This document shows, piece after piece, positions 43,233 through 53,544 of a stretch of 64,000 nt of DNA. This DNA comes from Pseudomonas matsuisoli (GTDB lineage: Bacteria > Pseudomonadota > Gammaproteobacteria > Pseudomonadales > Pseudomonadaceae). Every line of letters begins with the position of its first letter. The stretch's first letter is position 1. The stretch lies in NCBI RefSeq assembly GCF_014647635.1, contig NZ_BMPO01000001.1, positions 1-64,000 on the forward strand, read 5' to 3'. The notes under the pieces were generated by a model. That model did not search any database. It was given only the letters and a program-made list of their open reading frames with translations, and had not been told where the DNA came from. Both the position numbers and the translations under genes were made by a program.

Positions 43233-44252
43233 GTGAAGACTTTTTTCCATCCTGATCAACGCTTGCACCACCCACGTACGTACCTGTCGCGAGGGCAAAT
43301 GCGGACTCCGCAGGAAATCCCGGCTCGGGTAGATGCCTTGCTCGCTGCGGTCGAAAAGCTCGGCTATCCCATCGAGCAACCGCAGGATTATGGCTTGGGC
43401 CCGCTTCATGCCGTGCACGGCGAGGCGTACGTCAGCTACTTGGAGTCGGCCTATCGCGAGTGGCATGAAGTCCCGGAAGACTGGGGCGATGAGGTGATGT
43501 CCAACATCTACATCCGCGAAAACAACCCATTGCGCGGCATTTTGGCGAAGACGGCCCGCTATCTGGCCGACGGCAGCTGTCCGATCGGTGAAGGCACTTG
43601 GAAAGCGGTCTACGGCTCCGCCCAATCCGCCGTTGCCGCCGCGAAGGCAGTGGTCGATGGCGAGCCCGCCGCTTATGCACTTTGCCGACCACCAGGGCAC
43701 CACGCTCGGGCCGAAGGTGCCGGCGGCTTCTGCTACCTGAACGGTGCGGCCATCGCTGCACAGGTGCTGCGTGAGCGGTTCGGCAAGGTCGCGATCCTCG
43801 ACACGGATATGCACCACGGCCAAGGCATCCAGGAGATCTTTTACGAGCGTGACGACGTGCTCTATATCTCCATCCATGGCGATCCGACCAACTTCTATCC
43901 GGTCGTCGCCGGGTTCGAAGATGAGCGCGGTCAGGGCAAAGGCGAAGGCTACAACGTGAATCTGCCGATGCCGCACGGCTCCAGCGAAGCGGACTTTTTC
44001 GCGAAGATGGATCAGGCGGCGGCGGCGTTACGCGATTTCGCACCGGATGTATTGGTACTTTCGCTGGGCTTTGACATCTACGAGAACGATCCGCAGACCA
44101 AAGTTGCCGTCAGTCATGCGGGCTTTGGGCATCTAGGAGAGCGCATTCGCGCAATGAATCTGCCAAGCGTAATCATCCAGGAAGGCGGCTACGACATCGC
44201 GACCCTGGACGAAAATGCTCAGCGGTTCTTCCGAGGGTTCGATGGGGCCTGA
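43233..44252 (+). CDS. aphA: Acetylpolyamine amidohydrolase-like histone deacetylase-fold enzyme
   Basis: 339 aa from a GTG start with AGGAG seven bases upstream. It is a class II histone-deacetylase-fold protein: catalytic His pair in LCRPPGHHARAEGAGG, zinc ligands in VAILDTDMHHGQGIQ (Asp, His) and LSLGFDIYENDP (Asp), and IIQEGGYDIATL near the C-terminus. FCYLNGAAIAAQ and the YISIHGDPTNFYPVVAGFED loop match acetylpolyamine amidohydrolases such as Pseudomonas AphA, which remove acetyl from N-acetylputrescine or N-acetylcadaverine. With an MHS transporter and an amidase it may form an import-and-deacylation unit. Confidence 0.87.
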   Translation: MKTFFHPDQRLHHPRTYLSRGQMRTPQEIPARVDALLAAVEKLGYPIEQPQDYGLGPLHAVHGEAYVSYLESAYREWHEVPEDWGDEVMSNIYIRENNPLRGILAKTARYLADGSCPIGEGTWKAVYGSAQSAVAAAKAVVDGEPAAYALCRPPGHHARAEGAGGFCYLNGAAIAAQVLRERFGKVAILDTDMHHGQGIQEIFYERDDVLYISIHGDPTNFYPVVAGFEDERGQGKGEGYNVNLPMPHGSSEADFFAKMDQAAAALRDFAPDVLVLSLGFDIYENDPQTKVAVSHAGFGHLGERIRAMNLPSVIIQEGGYDIATLDENAQRFFRGFDGA

Positions 44253-44265
44253 TTTAGCCTCACGC

Positions 44266-44523
44266 GTGGAAAAGACTTCGCCGTTTTCCACCCTACATCG
44301 GGATAGGTAGGGTGGAAATTCCAACGATGAGGTCATGTCGAAAATCGGTTTAACCGGGTTCCACCCGGTCTACAACGCCCGGTAGGGCGGGTGGAACCCG
44401 CGTGGGTGCAACGCCGTACCGTAGGGTGGATGGCCAAAGCCATCCACCTGCTCTTACAGGATGCATGGAACCCGCAGGCGTTTGATAAATGCTCACAACA
44501 ACCGGGTTATCACCCGGCCTACG
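44266..44523. repeat. Cluster of REP-like repeats
   Basis: The gap holds GTGGAAAA...TTTTCCACCCTAC (44266-44296), GTAGGGTGGAAA, ACCGGGTTCCACCCGGT, GTAGGGCGGGTGGAACCCGCG (44392-44402 area) and GTAGGGTGGATGG...CCATCCACC (44421-44448). Related sequences occur at 28321-28352, 36066-36092 and 39330-39357. No coding sequence is seen here. Confidence 0.65.
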
Positions 44524-45303
44524 TCACTCCGCGTAGATCATCTTCCGCGTCATGCCGCCGTCGATCACGAACTCCTGGCCGGTGACGAACTCGGAATCGG
44601 GAGACAACAACCACGCGACCGCCGAGGCGATGTCTTCGACTTCCCCTACCCGCCCAGCCGGATGCTGCGCATGATCGGTTTCGCCCAACGGCTCGTCTCT
44701 ACGCGCCGAAGGATCACGTGAGTCGATCCAGCCCGGGCTCACCGCATTCACCCGAATCTCTGGCCCAAGGCTGACCGCCATGGCATGGGTCAATGCCAAC
44801 AAACCGCCCTTGGTAGCCGAATACGCTTCCGTATGCGGCTCAGACTGATGCGCCCGGCTCGACGATACATTGATGATCGAGCCGTGGTGGCTGCGCAGAT
44901 ACGCTGCGCAATGCTTCGCGAGTAGCATCGCACCGGTCAGATTGACCGCAAGCACTCGATTCCAATGCGCCAGGGTCAGCTCTTCCAGCGGCCCATTGAT
45001 AGGGTCGGCAATCCCGGCATTGTTGATCAGGGCATCCAAGCGCCCGAATTGCCCGAGCACTTCAGCTACAGCCAAAGCCACATGCGGCTCACTGGACACG
45101 TCGAGCGCAACGAACCAGGCGTTGTCGCCCAGTTCCTGAGCAACGATAGCGCCGCGCCGACGGTCGACGTCCGCAATGACCACTTGCCAGCCTTCGACGA
45201 TCAGCCAAGCCGCAATACCCAAGCCAATCCCACGCGAGCCACCGGTGACCAGCGCAACCCGGCCGTTGTTAGGCGCACGGCTTTCCATCGTCCACTCGAT
45301 CAC
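44524..45303 (-). CDS. Short-chain dehydrogenase/reductase
   Basis: 259 aa from a GTG start that overlaps the metZ stop by 4 nt (GTGA), so it is coupled to metZ. The NAD(P) loop is [21 protein letters not shown], the catalytic Ser ([10 protein letters not shown]) and Tyr-x3-Lys (YSATKGG) are present, followed by [11 protein letters not shown] and FVIDGGM. Substrate unknown. It forms the end of the cvpA-purF-metZ line, as in other pseudomonads. Confidence 0.87.
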   Translation of the reverse strand: MIEWTMESRAPNNGRVALVTGGSRGIGLGIAAWLIVEGWQVVIADVDRRRGAIVAQELGDNAWFVALDVSSEPHVALAVAEVLGQFGRLDALINNAGIADPINGPLEELTLAHWNRVLAVNLTGAMLLAKHCAAYLRSHHGSIINVSSSRAHQSEPHTEAYSATKGGLLALTHAMAVSLGPEIRVNAVSPGWIDSRDPSARRDEPLGETDHAQHPAGRVGEVEDIASAVAWLLSPDSEFVTGQEFVIDGGMTRKMIYAE

Positions 45304-46511
45304 AATGCCGCCAAACCACGTGCCAAGTCCGCCTTCAGGTCCTCGAGGTCCTCGAGGCCAACAGCAAGACGAACGAGATTGTCCTTAATTCCGGCATTGG
45401 CCCGCTCCTGCGGCGACAAGCGACCGTGGGAAGTGGTCGCCGGATGTGCGATGGTCGTCTTGGTGTCGCCCAAGTTCGTCGTGATGGAAACCACGCGGGT
45501 CGCATCGATAAAGCGCCAAGCGGCGTCTTTGCCACCTTCGACCTCGAAACTGACCACCGCGCCGAACGCACGTTGCTGCCGCTTGGCCAGCTCATGCTGC
45601 GGATGGCTTTGCAGGCCCGCGTAATACACCCGCTCGATACCGGCCTGGCCTTCCAGCCATTCGGCCAACGCCTGGGCACTGGTGCAGTGCGCCTGCATGC
45701 GAATACGCAAGGTTTCCAGTCCTTTGAGGAAGATCCAGGCGTTGAATGGGCTGAGGGTGGGACCCGCAGTGCGCAGGAAGCCCACGGCTTCCTTCATCAA
45801 TTCGGCGCGCCCGGCCAGGACGCCACCCATGGCACGACCCTGGCCATCGATGTACTTCGTTGCCGAGTGCATCACGATGTCCGCGCCTAAACTTAAGGGG
45901 CGCTGCAATGCTGGCGTACAGAAACAGTTGTCCACGGCCAGCAAAGCGCCGCGCGCGTGGGCGATTTCCGCCAGCGCTGCAATGTCGACAAGCTCGGCCA
46001 GCGGGTTCGATGGCGACTCGACGAAGAACAACTTGGTGTTCGGCTTACACGCCGCTTCCCAGGCTGAAAGATCCGACAACGGCGGATAGTCGACCTCGAC
46101 GCCAAACCGTTTGAAGTACTTTTCCATCAGGCTGATGGTGGAGCCGAACACGCTGCGCGATACCAGCACATGGTCACCCGCGCTGCACTGGCTCATCACC
46201 AGCGTCAGGATGGCGCTCATCCCGGTGGATGTCGCCACCGCCTGCTCGGCACCTTCCATCGCGGCGATACGCTCTTCGAACGCGCGCACAGTGGGGTTGG
46301 TGTAGCGTGAATAGACATTGCCTGGAACGTCTCCAGCAAAGCGCGCCGCGGCATCGGCTGCAGTACGGAAGACGTAACTCGAGGTCAGGAACATGGCTTC
46401 ACCGTGCTCCGCTTCTGGAGTCCGGTGCTGACCGGCGCGCACCGCCAGTGTGTCGAGTGCAACGCCTTCCAGATCACTGTCCAGACGACCCGCTTCCCAT
46501 TCCAAAGCCAT
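45300..46511 (-). CDS. metZ: O-succinylhomoserine sulfhydrylase
   Basis: 403 aa cystathionine-gamma-synthase family PLP enzyme. The ATG at 46511 has GGGGG four bases upstream. [21 protein letters not shown] and [11 protein letters not shown] are phosphate-binding regions; [23 protein letters not shown] and the PLP Lys in [17 protein letters not shown] follow. It condenses O-succinylhomoserine with sulphide to homocysteine in direct-sulfhydrylation methionine synthesis. It lies 46 bp after purF; metZ next to purF is the usual pseudomonad arrangement and supports this over other family members. Confidence 0.9.
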   Translation of the reverse strand: MALEWEAGRLDSDLEGVALDTLAVRAGQHRTPEAEHGEAMFLTSSYVFRTAADAAARFAGDVPGNVYSRYTNPTVRAFEERIAAMEGAEQAVATSTGMSAILTLVMSQCSAGDHVLVSRSVFGSTISLMEKYFKRFGVEVDYPPLSDLSAWEAACKPNTKLFFVESPSNPLAELVDIAALAEIAHARGALLAVDNCFCTPALQRPLSLGADIVMHSATKYIDGQGRAMGGVLAGRAELMKEAVGFLRTAGPTLSPFNAWIFLKGLETLRIRMQAHCTSAQALAEWLEGQAGIERVYYAGLQSHPQHELAKRQQRAFGAVVSFEVEGGKDAAWRFIDATRVVSITTNLGDTKTTIAHPATTSHGRLSPQERANAGIKDNLVRLAVGLEDLEDLKADLARGLAAL

Positions 46512-46557
46512 TGTTCCCCCTTGTCTTCGGTTACCCGGCGCCAAGCACCGGGCCGAC

Positions 46558-48066
46558 TCAGTTGTTATGCAGATCGATGATTTCGCTGACCATGGTGGCC
46601 TTGGCCTTGTTGGCGTCGTTGCGTGCCTGCTCGATCTTGTTCAGGTAGGCGTCGTTGACGTCACCGGTGATGTATTCGCCATCGAACACCGCGCAGTCGA
46701 AGTTCTGGATCCGCGGCGACTTGTGGGTACGCACAGCTTCTTTCAAGTCCTGCAGGTCCTGGTAGATGAGCCAGTCGGCGCCGATCAGCTCCCGCACTTC
46801 TTCGGTCGTACGACCGTGGGCGATGAGTTCGTGCACGCTCGGCATGTCGATGCCATAGACGTTGGGATAACGAACCGCCGGGGCCGCAGAGCAGAAATAG
46901 ACGCTCTTAGCACCCGCTTCGCGGGCCATCTGGATGATCTGCTTGCACGTGGTCCCGCGGACGATGGAGTCGTCCACGAGCATGACATTCTTGCCGCGGA
47001 ATTCGAGCTCGATGGCATTGAGCTTCTGACGCACTGACTTCTTGCGCGCCGCCTGCCCCGGCATGATGAAGGTCCGACCGATATAGCGGTTCTTGACGAA
47101 GCCTTCGCGGAACTTCACGCCCAGATGATTTGCCAATTCCAGCGCGGCGGTACGGCTGGTGTCCGGGATAGGGATAATGACATCGATGTCGTGATCGGGG
47201 CGCTCGCGCTGGATCTTCTCGGCAAGCTTTTCGCCCATGCGCAGGCGCGCCTTGTAGACGGAAATGCCATCGATGATGGAGTCCGGACGCGCCAGATAGA
47301 CGTGCTCAAAAATACATGGCGCGTAGTTCGACTGGGTCGCGCACTGGTGCGTGTACAGCTCGCCTTCCTCGGTGATGTACACTGCCTCGCCGGGCTCCAC
47401 GTCGCGGATCAGCGTAAAACCCAGTACATCGAGCGCGACGCTTTCGGAGGCGATCATGTACTCCACGCCATCCTCGGTCTCGCGCTTGCCGAACACGATC
47501 GGGCGAATCGCATTGGGGTCGCGGAACCCGACGATGCCGTAGCCGGTGATCATCGCTACAACCGCGTAACCGCCACGGCAGCGCTCGTGGACTTCGGAAA
47601 CGGCCGCGAAGATGTCCTCGGGGGTCGGCTGCAGCTTGTTGCGTACCGCCAACTCGTGGGCGAAGACGTTGAGCAGCACTTCGGAGTCCGACGTGGTGTT
47701 CACATGGCGCAGGTCGGACTCATAGATCTCGCGCGATAGCTGCTCGACGTTCGTCAGATTGCCGTTGTGGGCAAGCGTGATGCCGTACGGCGAGTTGACG
47801 TAGAACGGCTGGGCTTCGGCGGAGCTGGAGCTTCCTGCCGTGGGATAACGCACGTGGCCGATCCCCATAGGGCCAGTCAGACGTTGCATGTGGCGCTGCT
47901 GGAACACGTCACGCACCAGCCCGTTGTCCTTGCGCAAAAACAACCGGCCTTCATGGCTGGTCACGATACCGGCCGCATCCTGACCGCGATGCTGAAGGAC
48001 GGTGAGCGCGTCATACAGCGCCTGATTGACGTTCGTTTTACCGACGATACCGACGATGCCACACAT
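46558..48066 (-). CDS. purF: Amidophosphoribosyltransferase
   Basis: 502 aa. MCGIVGIVG places the glutaminase nucleophile Cys directly after the start Met. The class II glutamine amidotransferase half includes [13 protein letters not shown] and [13 protein letters not shown]; the phosphoribosyltransferase half includes [17 protein letters not shown], the PRPP loop. It makes phosphoribosylamine from PRPP and glutamine, the first step of purine synthesis. The order cvpA-purF-metZ is conserved in pseudomonads and cvpA-purF in many proteobacteria. Confidence 0.96.
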   Translation of the reverse strand: MCGIVGIVGKTNVNQALYDALTVLQHRGQDAAGIVTSHEGRLFLRKDNGLVRDVFQQRHMQRLTGPMGIGHVRYPTAGSSSSAEAQPFYVNSPYGITLAHNGNLTNVEQLSREIYESDLRHVNTTSDSEVLLNVFAHELAVRNKLQPTPEDIFAAVSEVHERCRGGYAVVAMITGYGIVGFRDPNAIRPIVFGKRETEDGVEYMIASESVALDVLGFTLIRDVEPGEAVYITEEGELYTHQCATQSNYAPCIFEHVYLARPDSIIDGISVYKARLRMGEKLAEKIQRERPDHDIDVIIPIPDTSRTAALELANHLGVKFREGFVKNRYIGRTFIMPGQAARKKSVRQKLNAIELEFRGKNVMLVDDSIVRGTTCKQIIQMAREAGAKSVYFCSAAPAVRYPNVYGIDMPSVHELIAHGRTTEEVRELIGADWLIYQDLQDLKEAVRTHKSPRIQNFDCAVFDGEYITGDVNDAYLNKIEQARNDANKAKATMVSEIIDLHNN

Positions 48067-48137
48067 GTGACCAAACCCCTGCTATTAGTACAGCTTTGCG
48101 TTAGAGCCCGGAGTAGCCCAGGCCCGCGATCCGTATT

Positions 48138-48656
48138 TCAACTCGGCGACGGTGGTACCACCATACTGCCCAGCCATTGGCTCGAGAGGCCTAGAATGAA
48201 ATTCTTGGACCAATCGGCAACCATCAGAAAATGTGGCAGCAGTGTCGACTGTTGCCACCACGGATCCTGTTGTACCGGTGACAAGCTCAACAGGCCCACC
48301 AGTATCACCACCAACAAGCCGCCTCGCGCCGCACCGAACGCCATTCCCAGAAACCGATCGGTTCCTGAAAGGCCGGTCACACGCACCAGCTCGCCAATGA
48401 GAAAATTGATCAGTGCCCCGACCAGCAAGGTCACGACGAAAAGAATCCCGCAGGCTGCGATGACCCGCACGGAGGGCACGTCGATATAGTCGACGAGATA
48501 CTGCGACAGCGCACCGCCGAACAGCCAGGCGACCGCGCCAGCCACGATCCAAGTGAGCAGCGACAAGGCTTCCTTGACGAAGCCACGCTTCAAGCTGATC
48601 AGGGCGGAAATAACGACGATCGCGACGATGGCCCAATCGACCCAGGTAAATCCCAC
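48138..48656 (-). CDS. cvpA: Colicin V production protein family membrane protein
   Basis: 172 aa with four membrane spans, from a GTG start. WVDWAIVAIVVISALISLKRG is the typical CvpA opening, followed by GFVKEALSLLTW and RVTGLSGTDRFLGMAFGAARG; LSPVQQDPWWQQS matches the periplasmic end. CvpA is linked to envelope stability and bile or colicin phenotypes, mechanism unresolved. It heads the purF operon. The folC/dedD-type genes that usually precede cvpA are absent: a rightward MoxR gene begins 308 bp away instead. Confidence 0.88.
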   Translation of the reverse strand: MGFTWVDWAIVAIVVISALISLKRGFVKEALSLLTWIVAGAVAWLFGGALSQYLVDYIDVPSVRVIAACGILFVVTLLVGALINFLIGELVRVTGLSGTDRFLGMAFGAARGGLLVVILVGLLSLSPVQQDPWWQQSTLLPHFLMVADWSKNFILGLSSQWLGSMVVPPSPS

Positions 48657-48964
48657 GGTTCAGCCCAACGATGAAAAGGCGCGCATTTTAACAGAGCACC
48701 GCAGGACGGCGTAGGGTCAGTTGAACTTTCGCGGTAATAGCTGCGATAGACGGAGTGAGAAGTGAGAAAGCCCTCAATGCGAAACTGAACGCGCTTTTGT
48801 AGGAGCCCATTTATGGGCGATGCCTTTAAGAACGGATCGCCCATAAATGGGCTCCTACAAAAGCATTCCCCCCGGACCTATCCTCGGTGAATCCCGTTTG
48901 CTAAGAACGGTCACAACCTGACAACTACACTGACAACCAATTGCTAGACCGCCGAGGGCCTTTC
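48657..48964. other. Intergenic region between cvpA and MoxR genes
   Basis: These 308 bp hold the purF operon promoter region, a REP pair (48798-48859) and the MoxR promoter region. No gene is seen. The loss of usual cvpA-upstream synteny falls in this gap. Confidence 0.45.
48798..48859. repeat. Inverted REP pair, CCCATTTATGGG core
   Basis: Perfect 24-bp inverted arms at 48798-48821 and 48836-48859. The TGTAGGAGC head and GGCGAT tail match other pairs, but the core CCCATTTATGGG is unlike them. Confidence 0.87.
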
Positions 48965-49810
<846 letters not shown>

Positions 49811-49828
49811 CTGGAACGAGGACAAGAC

Positions 49829-50230
49829 ATGCATACCTCCGGTAGCTGCCTCTGCGGCGCGATCAAATATGATCTCGACGCGCAAATCCAAAAGATCGGG
49901 CATTGTCACTGCAGCATGTGCCGCAAGGCGCATGGGGCCGCCTTCGCTAGCTTCGTGAATGTTCCTGCGGAAGCCTTTCGACTGCTTGAAGGCGAAGACA
50001 GCCTTGGCGCCTATCACTCCTCCGAGCAGGTGACGCGGACATTTTGCAAGCAATGCGGATCGTCCCTGCAGTTCATCGACCGCAGGGCGAAACACATTGG
50101 CGTCGCGGCCGGCACGTTGGATTCCGCACTGCCGCGTACCGAGCAGTACCACCTTTACGTGGACTCCAAGGCAGACTGGTACAACCTCGATGATCGATTG
50201 CCGAAACACAATGGTGATCCGGATCTATAG
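49829..50230 (+). CDS. GFA/CENP-V-type zinc protein
   Basis: 133 aa with the glutathione-dependent formaldehyde-activating fold. The zinc-binding cysteines are in GSCLCGAIKYDL, HCHCSMCRKAHGAAFASF and FCKQCGSSLQF. GAGGACAAGAC precedes the ATG. Members may carry a thiohemiacetal-type reaction, but most are uncharacterised. It lies between moxR and the VWA gene with short gaps (18 and 52 bp), so it is probably co-transcribed with them. Confidence 0.87.
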   Translation: MHTSGSCLCGAIKYDLDAQIQKIGHCHCSMCRKAHGAAFASFVNVPAEAFRLLEGEDSLGAYHSSEQVTRTFCKQCGSSLQFIDRRAKHIGVAAGTLDSALPRTEQYHLYVDSKADWYNLDDRLPKHNGDPDL

Positions 50231-50282
50231 GCGATCCGCTGCAACGGCGGTGACAGGACCACTCGCTTCGGGAGATGCGTAG

Positions 50283-51461
50283 ATGCTGCTCGACCTCTTT
50301 CACGAGATGAGAACAGCCGAGGTGCCGGTCACCGTGCGCGAGCTGCTCGACCTCCATGAGGCGCTGGGCAAGCGCCTGGTGTTCGCGGACATGGATGAGT
50401 TCTACCACCTCGCGCGCACGATTCTCGTCAAGGACGAACGTCATTACGACAAGTTCGATCGTGCGTTCTCGGCCTACTTCGAAGGGCTGGACGACCTTGC
50501 GCCGCATCTGGAAGCGATGATTCCTGAAGAGTGGCTGCGAAAGGAATTCGAGCGATCACTGTCGCCGGAAGACAAAGCGCGCATCGAGTCCCTGGGTGGG
50601 CTGGACAAACTCATCGAAACCTTTCGCCAGCGACTGGAAGAACAGAAGAAACGCCACGCCGGCGGTAACAAGTGGATTGGCACTGGCGGAACCAGCCCGT
50701 TCGGCTCGGGTGGCTACAATCCCGAAGGATTCCGTATTGGCAACGAAGGTGAGCGCCAGGGCAAGGCCGTCAAGGTGTGGGAGCAACGGGACTACCGCAA
50801 TCTTGACGACAACGTCGAAATTGGGACCCGCAACATCAAGCTGGCCCTGCGGCGATTGCGCAAATTCGCTCGGGACGGCGCCGCCGAGGAGCTCGACTTG
50901 GACGGCACCATCGAGCACACCGCCCGAGACGCAGGCTTGCTGAATATCCAAATGCGGCCGGAAAAACGAAACGCCGTGAAGTTACTGCTGTTATTCGATA
51001 TCGGCGGTTCGATGGATAGCCATGTAAAGGTTTGCGAAGAACTCTTCTCCGCGTGCCGGACCGAATTCAAACATCTGGAATATTTCTACTTCCATAACTT
51101 CATCTACGAATCCGTCTGGAAAGACAGCGCGCGCCGCATGCACGAGCGCACTGCCACTCATGATGTGCTGCACCGCTACGGCGATGATTACAAAGTCATT
51201 TTCGTCGGCGACGCCGCGATGGCCCCCTATGAAATAACGCAGGCTGGCGGCAGCGTGGAGCACTGGAACGAAGAAGCAGGGCATGTGTGGATGCGCCGGG
51301 TCACCGCAAAATTCAACAAAGTGATCTGGCTGAACCCCTACCCTCGCGATGCCTGGGATTACAACGCATCGAACCTGCTGATCCGCGAACTTGTGCATGA
51401 GCACATGTATCCGCTTACCCTGGCGGGGTTGGAACAAGGCATCCGGTATTTGGCGAAGTAA
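50283..51461 (+). CDS. VWA-domain (CoxE-like) protein
   Basis: 392 aa. Residues about 1-230 are a helical and charged region ending in a Gly-rich segment (GTGGTSPFGSGGYNPEGFR); residues about 235-390 form a von Willebrand A domain with a MIDAS motif DIGGSMDSHVKVCEE and VIFVGDAAMAPYEIT. The MIDAS is DxGGS rather than the commoner DxSGS. In MoxR-VWA pairs the ATPase remodels a client bound through the VWA. It is preceded by GGGAG. A REP pair follows. Confidence 0.87.
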   Translation: MLLDLFHEMRTAEVPVTVRELLDLHEALGKRLVFADMDEFYHLARTILVKDERHYDKFDRAFSAYFEGLDDLAPHLEAMIPEEWLRKEFERSLSPEDKARIESLGGLDKLIETFRQRLEEQKKRHAGGNKWIGTGGTSPFGSGGYNPEGFRIGNEGERQGKAVKVWEQRDYRNLDDNVEIGTRNIKLALRRLRKFARDGAAEELDLDGTIEHTARDAGLLNIQMRPEKRNAVKLLLLFDIGGSMDSHVKVCEELFSACRTEFKHLEYFYFHNFIYESVWKDSARRMHERTATHDVLHRYGDDYKVIFVGDAAMAPYEITQAGGSVEHWNEEAGHVWMRRVTAKFNKVIWLNPYPRDAWDYNASNLLIRELVHEHMYPLTLAGLEQGIRYLAK

Positions 51462-51499
51462 TTGGGGTGCGGGGGTCAGCGCCGAATGGCCGCAAAAGC

Positions 51500-51589
51500 G
51501 GGCGACTGAAGATCGCCCCTACAGATCTTTGGCATGCAGCGATAACCAAGGTCTTCCGGTGGTCCTGTAGGGGCGATCTTTAGTCGCCC
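51500..51589. repeat. Inverted REP pair, GGGCGA-CTGAAGATCGCCCC type
   Basis: Arms 51500-51524 and 51565-51589 pair with one mismatch. They have a GTAGGGGCGAT end but the core GATCTT/CTGAAGATC differs from other types in the window. Confidence 0.8.
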
Positions 51590-51631
51590 GCGATGTATCG
51601 AACGCCACCAGTCCGAGGAGAAGCAAATGCC

Positions 51632-52147
51632 CTACCGCATATGCCGTGCTGGGCGGCTTCCAATCGAAAACAGGCTGGCTAACAGCAATACGAGCCCTTC
51701 CACCACGAATGCAAAGAGAAATCCGGACGCGACGGCCCAAACAATCGCAGAAGGCGTTAGCAGGATCTGGTAGGTGTAGGCACTGTACGTCTCCTGCAAA
51801 AGGGTATTGTCCGCCCGCGTCAGCATGTGCCAGGTACGTTGGTACCACGGGCCTTGCAGCGCATCCCACTCGGCCTCGAGCAGGCGACTTCGGCGGACAA
51901 GCACTTCGACGCTGTCAGCATCGTTACGAATGATCGGGTCTGGATTTTCTCGGTAGTGCGCCACAAGGGCGTCGAGATCGCCGTTGAAGTAACGGGTTGC
52001 CGTGGCCTGGAAGCCGTTGAGTCCCTCCTGTGCCTCGATCCGATGAGCATCGACCCGCTTGGCGTAGTCATCCATGAATCCAGGAATCTGGATGCCGATC
52101 AGCAACCCGAACGCAAACAGCACAAGTCGCAAATAGCCCAACATCAT
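51632..52147 (-). CDS. DUF2937-type membrane protein
   Basis: 171 aa. An N-terminal helix (about 3-24, LRLVLFAFGLLIGIQIPGF) and a C-terminal hydrophobic region (about 130-160) flank a polar, charged middle. The fold was recognised as DUF2937; function unknown. The start ATG follows the amidotransferase stop at once (zero gap), so it is co-transcribed with it. Confidence 0.72.
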   Translation of the reverse strand: MMLGYLRLVLFAFGLLIGIQIPGFMDDYAKRVDAHRIEAQEGLNGFQATATRYFNGDLDALVAHYRENPDPIIRNDADSVEVLVRRSRLLEAEWDALQGPWYQRTWHMLTRADNTLLQETYSAYTYQILLTPSAIVWAVASGFLFAFVVEGLVLLLASLFSIGSRPARHMR

Positions 52148-52948
52148 TCAATCGATCTCCTTGTCAGACAACGGCTCTGCGATAGCTCGCACGATGCATT
52201 CGCCGCCCACCCAAAGCGTCCACGTTCCCGAGGGATGCATTGTCCATGTCTCGTTCGTGGTAAGTGGTTCGGTTGCCAGTACGGTCACCACGTCATTCGG
52301 CGTCGTCTCGGATTGAAAATCCACCTGCACTTCCAGATCCTTGAGATGGGCAGGACCAAAGGGTGCACGACGGGTGATCTCCGCAAGCTTCGTGGTGCAG
52401 AACGTGAACAACCACTCGCCATTGCTGAGCATGCAATTGAATACACCACGGCTACGATAACGCTGACAGCAGGCAACCAGCGTCGGGACGATTTCCGGCC
52501 CGGGCGCGTGTTTAGGGAACCGTTCGCGAATATGGTTGAGCAGATCGCAGAAAGCGGCCTCGCTATCGGTCGTACCTACCGGCTGGTAGAAGCCGGGCGC
52601 TGGCGAGAAGTTAGCGAGCTGACCATTATGGGCAAAACACCAGTTCTGCCCCCATAGTTCCCGAACGAACGGGTGGGTGTTGGCCAGGCAGACGTCACCC
52701 ACGTTGGCATGACGGATATGGCCGATGACGGTTTCGCTTTTAATGGGGTAGCGGCGAACCAGCTCCGCGACTTCCGATTGGTAACTCGGACGCGGATCCT
52801 GAAAGACCCGAACGCCCTTCCCCTCGTAAAAAGCGATTCCCCAGCCATCACGATGTGGGCCAGTGAGCCCGCCCCTCTGCATCAATCCCGTAAAACTAAA
52901 CACGATGTCCGTTGGGACGTTGGCGCTCATGCCAAGCAATTCGCACAT
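52148..52948 (-). CDS. Class II glutamine amidotransferase, YafJ-like
   Basis: 266 aa, a bare Ntn-type glutaminase domain. MCELLGMSANVPTDIVFSFTG places the nucleophile Cys2 after the start. RDGWGIAFYE, GHIRHANVGDVCLANTHPF and CFAHNGQLANF match the active site, and TTDSEAAFCDLL follows. No synthetase domain is fused, so partner and substrate are unknown. Upstream lies a small membrane protein gene, downstream the DUF2937 gene. Confidence 0.87.
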   Translation of the reverse strand: MCELLGMSANVPTDIVFSFTGLMQRGGLTGPHRDGWGIAFYEGKGVRVFQDPRPSYQSEVAELVRRYPIKSETVIGHIRHANVGDVCLANTHPFVRELWGQNWCFAHNGQLANFSPAPGFYQPVGTTDSEAAFCDLLNHIRERFPKHAPGPEIVPTLVACCQRYRSRGVFNCMLSNGEWLFTFCTTKLAEITRRAPFGPAHLKDLEVQVDFQSETTPNDVVTVLATEPLTTNETWTMHPSGTWTLWVGGECIVRAIAEPLSDKEID

Positions 52949-52960
52949 GGATAGTGCCCG

Positions 52961-53443
52961 TTAGAGCCGGGGTTCGACCCGCATGCCCGAAGCACGCGGC
53001 GCAGGGGAGCTCGTCCGGGGGGCCAGCTCATCGCGCTCATCGTCCTCATGCGCCGATTCACGCACATTGCGCCGGGCGTGTCGTTTAGCCTCCTCGGCCT
53101 TGCGTTGCCGCACTTTACGCTCCAGTGGCCACCGTACCAAGGCGAAGACAAGATAGGCTCCGAATGCGACAAGCGCGTAGGACACGAGATCCATCACACC
53201 ACGCCAGGCGTTGTCCCCCACCTTGAGCACGACGTCCATTGCAGTGATCGCAACAGCGGGCGCAAAAAAATCCTTGGTCGGGTCGACGATCGTCGGCGTT
53301 AACACCAGCACCGCGACGATCAATCGAAGCGGCTCTCGCAACCAGCGCCACATCCACCCCGTCAGTTTGAAAGAAACAGCGATACAACCGAGCGCGGCGA
53401 CGCCGTATATAGCCCAGGCGATGAGATAGTCTTGCTCGGTCAT
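52961..53443 (-). CDS. Small membrane protein with charged C-terminal tail
   Basis: 160 aa. About three hydrophobic spans (8-30, 38-58, about 80-105) are followed by a highly charged tail (VRQRKAEEAKRHARRNVRES, EDDERDELAPRTS). I do not recognise a family beyond a pseudomonad-type conserved hypothetical. AAGG sits close to the ATG. It precedes the amidotransferase gene by 12 bp on the same strand and is divergent from oligopeptidase B. Confidence 0.7.
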   Translation of the reverse strand: MTEQDYLIAWAIYGVAALGCIAVSFKLTGWMWRWLREPLRLIVAVLVLTPTIVDPTKDFFAPAVAITAMDVVLKVGDNAWRGVMDLVSYALVAFGAYLVFALVRWPLERKVRQRKAEEAKRHARRNVRESAHEDDERDELAPRTSSPAPRASGMRVEPRL

Positions 53444-53544
53444 GCGGCCTTCGTGGTCGGATTGGCAAACGGGCGCTTATCATAGCGGCTTTTCGCCAAA
53501 CGGGCTTACCTGGCCGCTCTGCGGCTGCCCGAACAGGAGACGTC

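Noticed and set aside
51632-53443. Glutamine amidotransferase group as a complete biosynthetic operon
   Set aside because: The amidotransferase has no synthetase partner and its neighbours are small membrane proteins; nothing defines a pathway.
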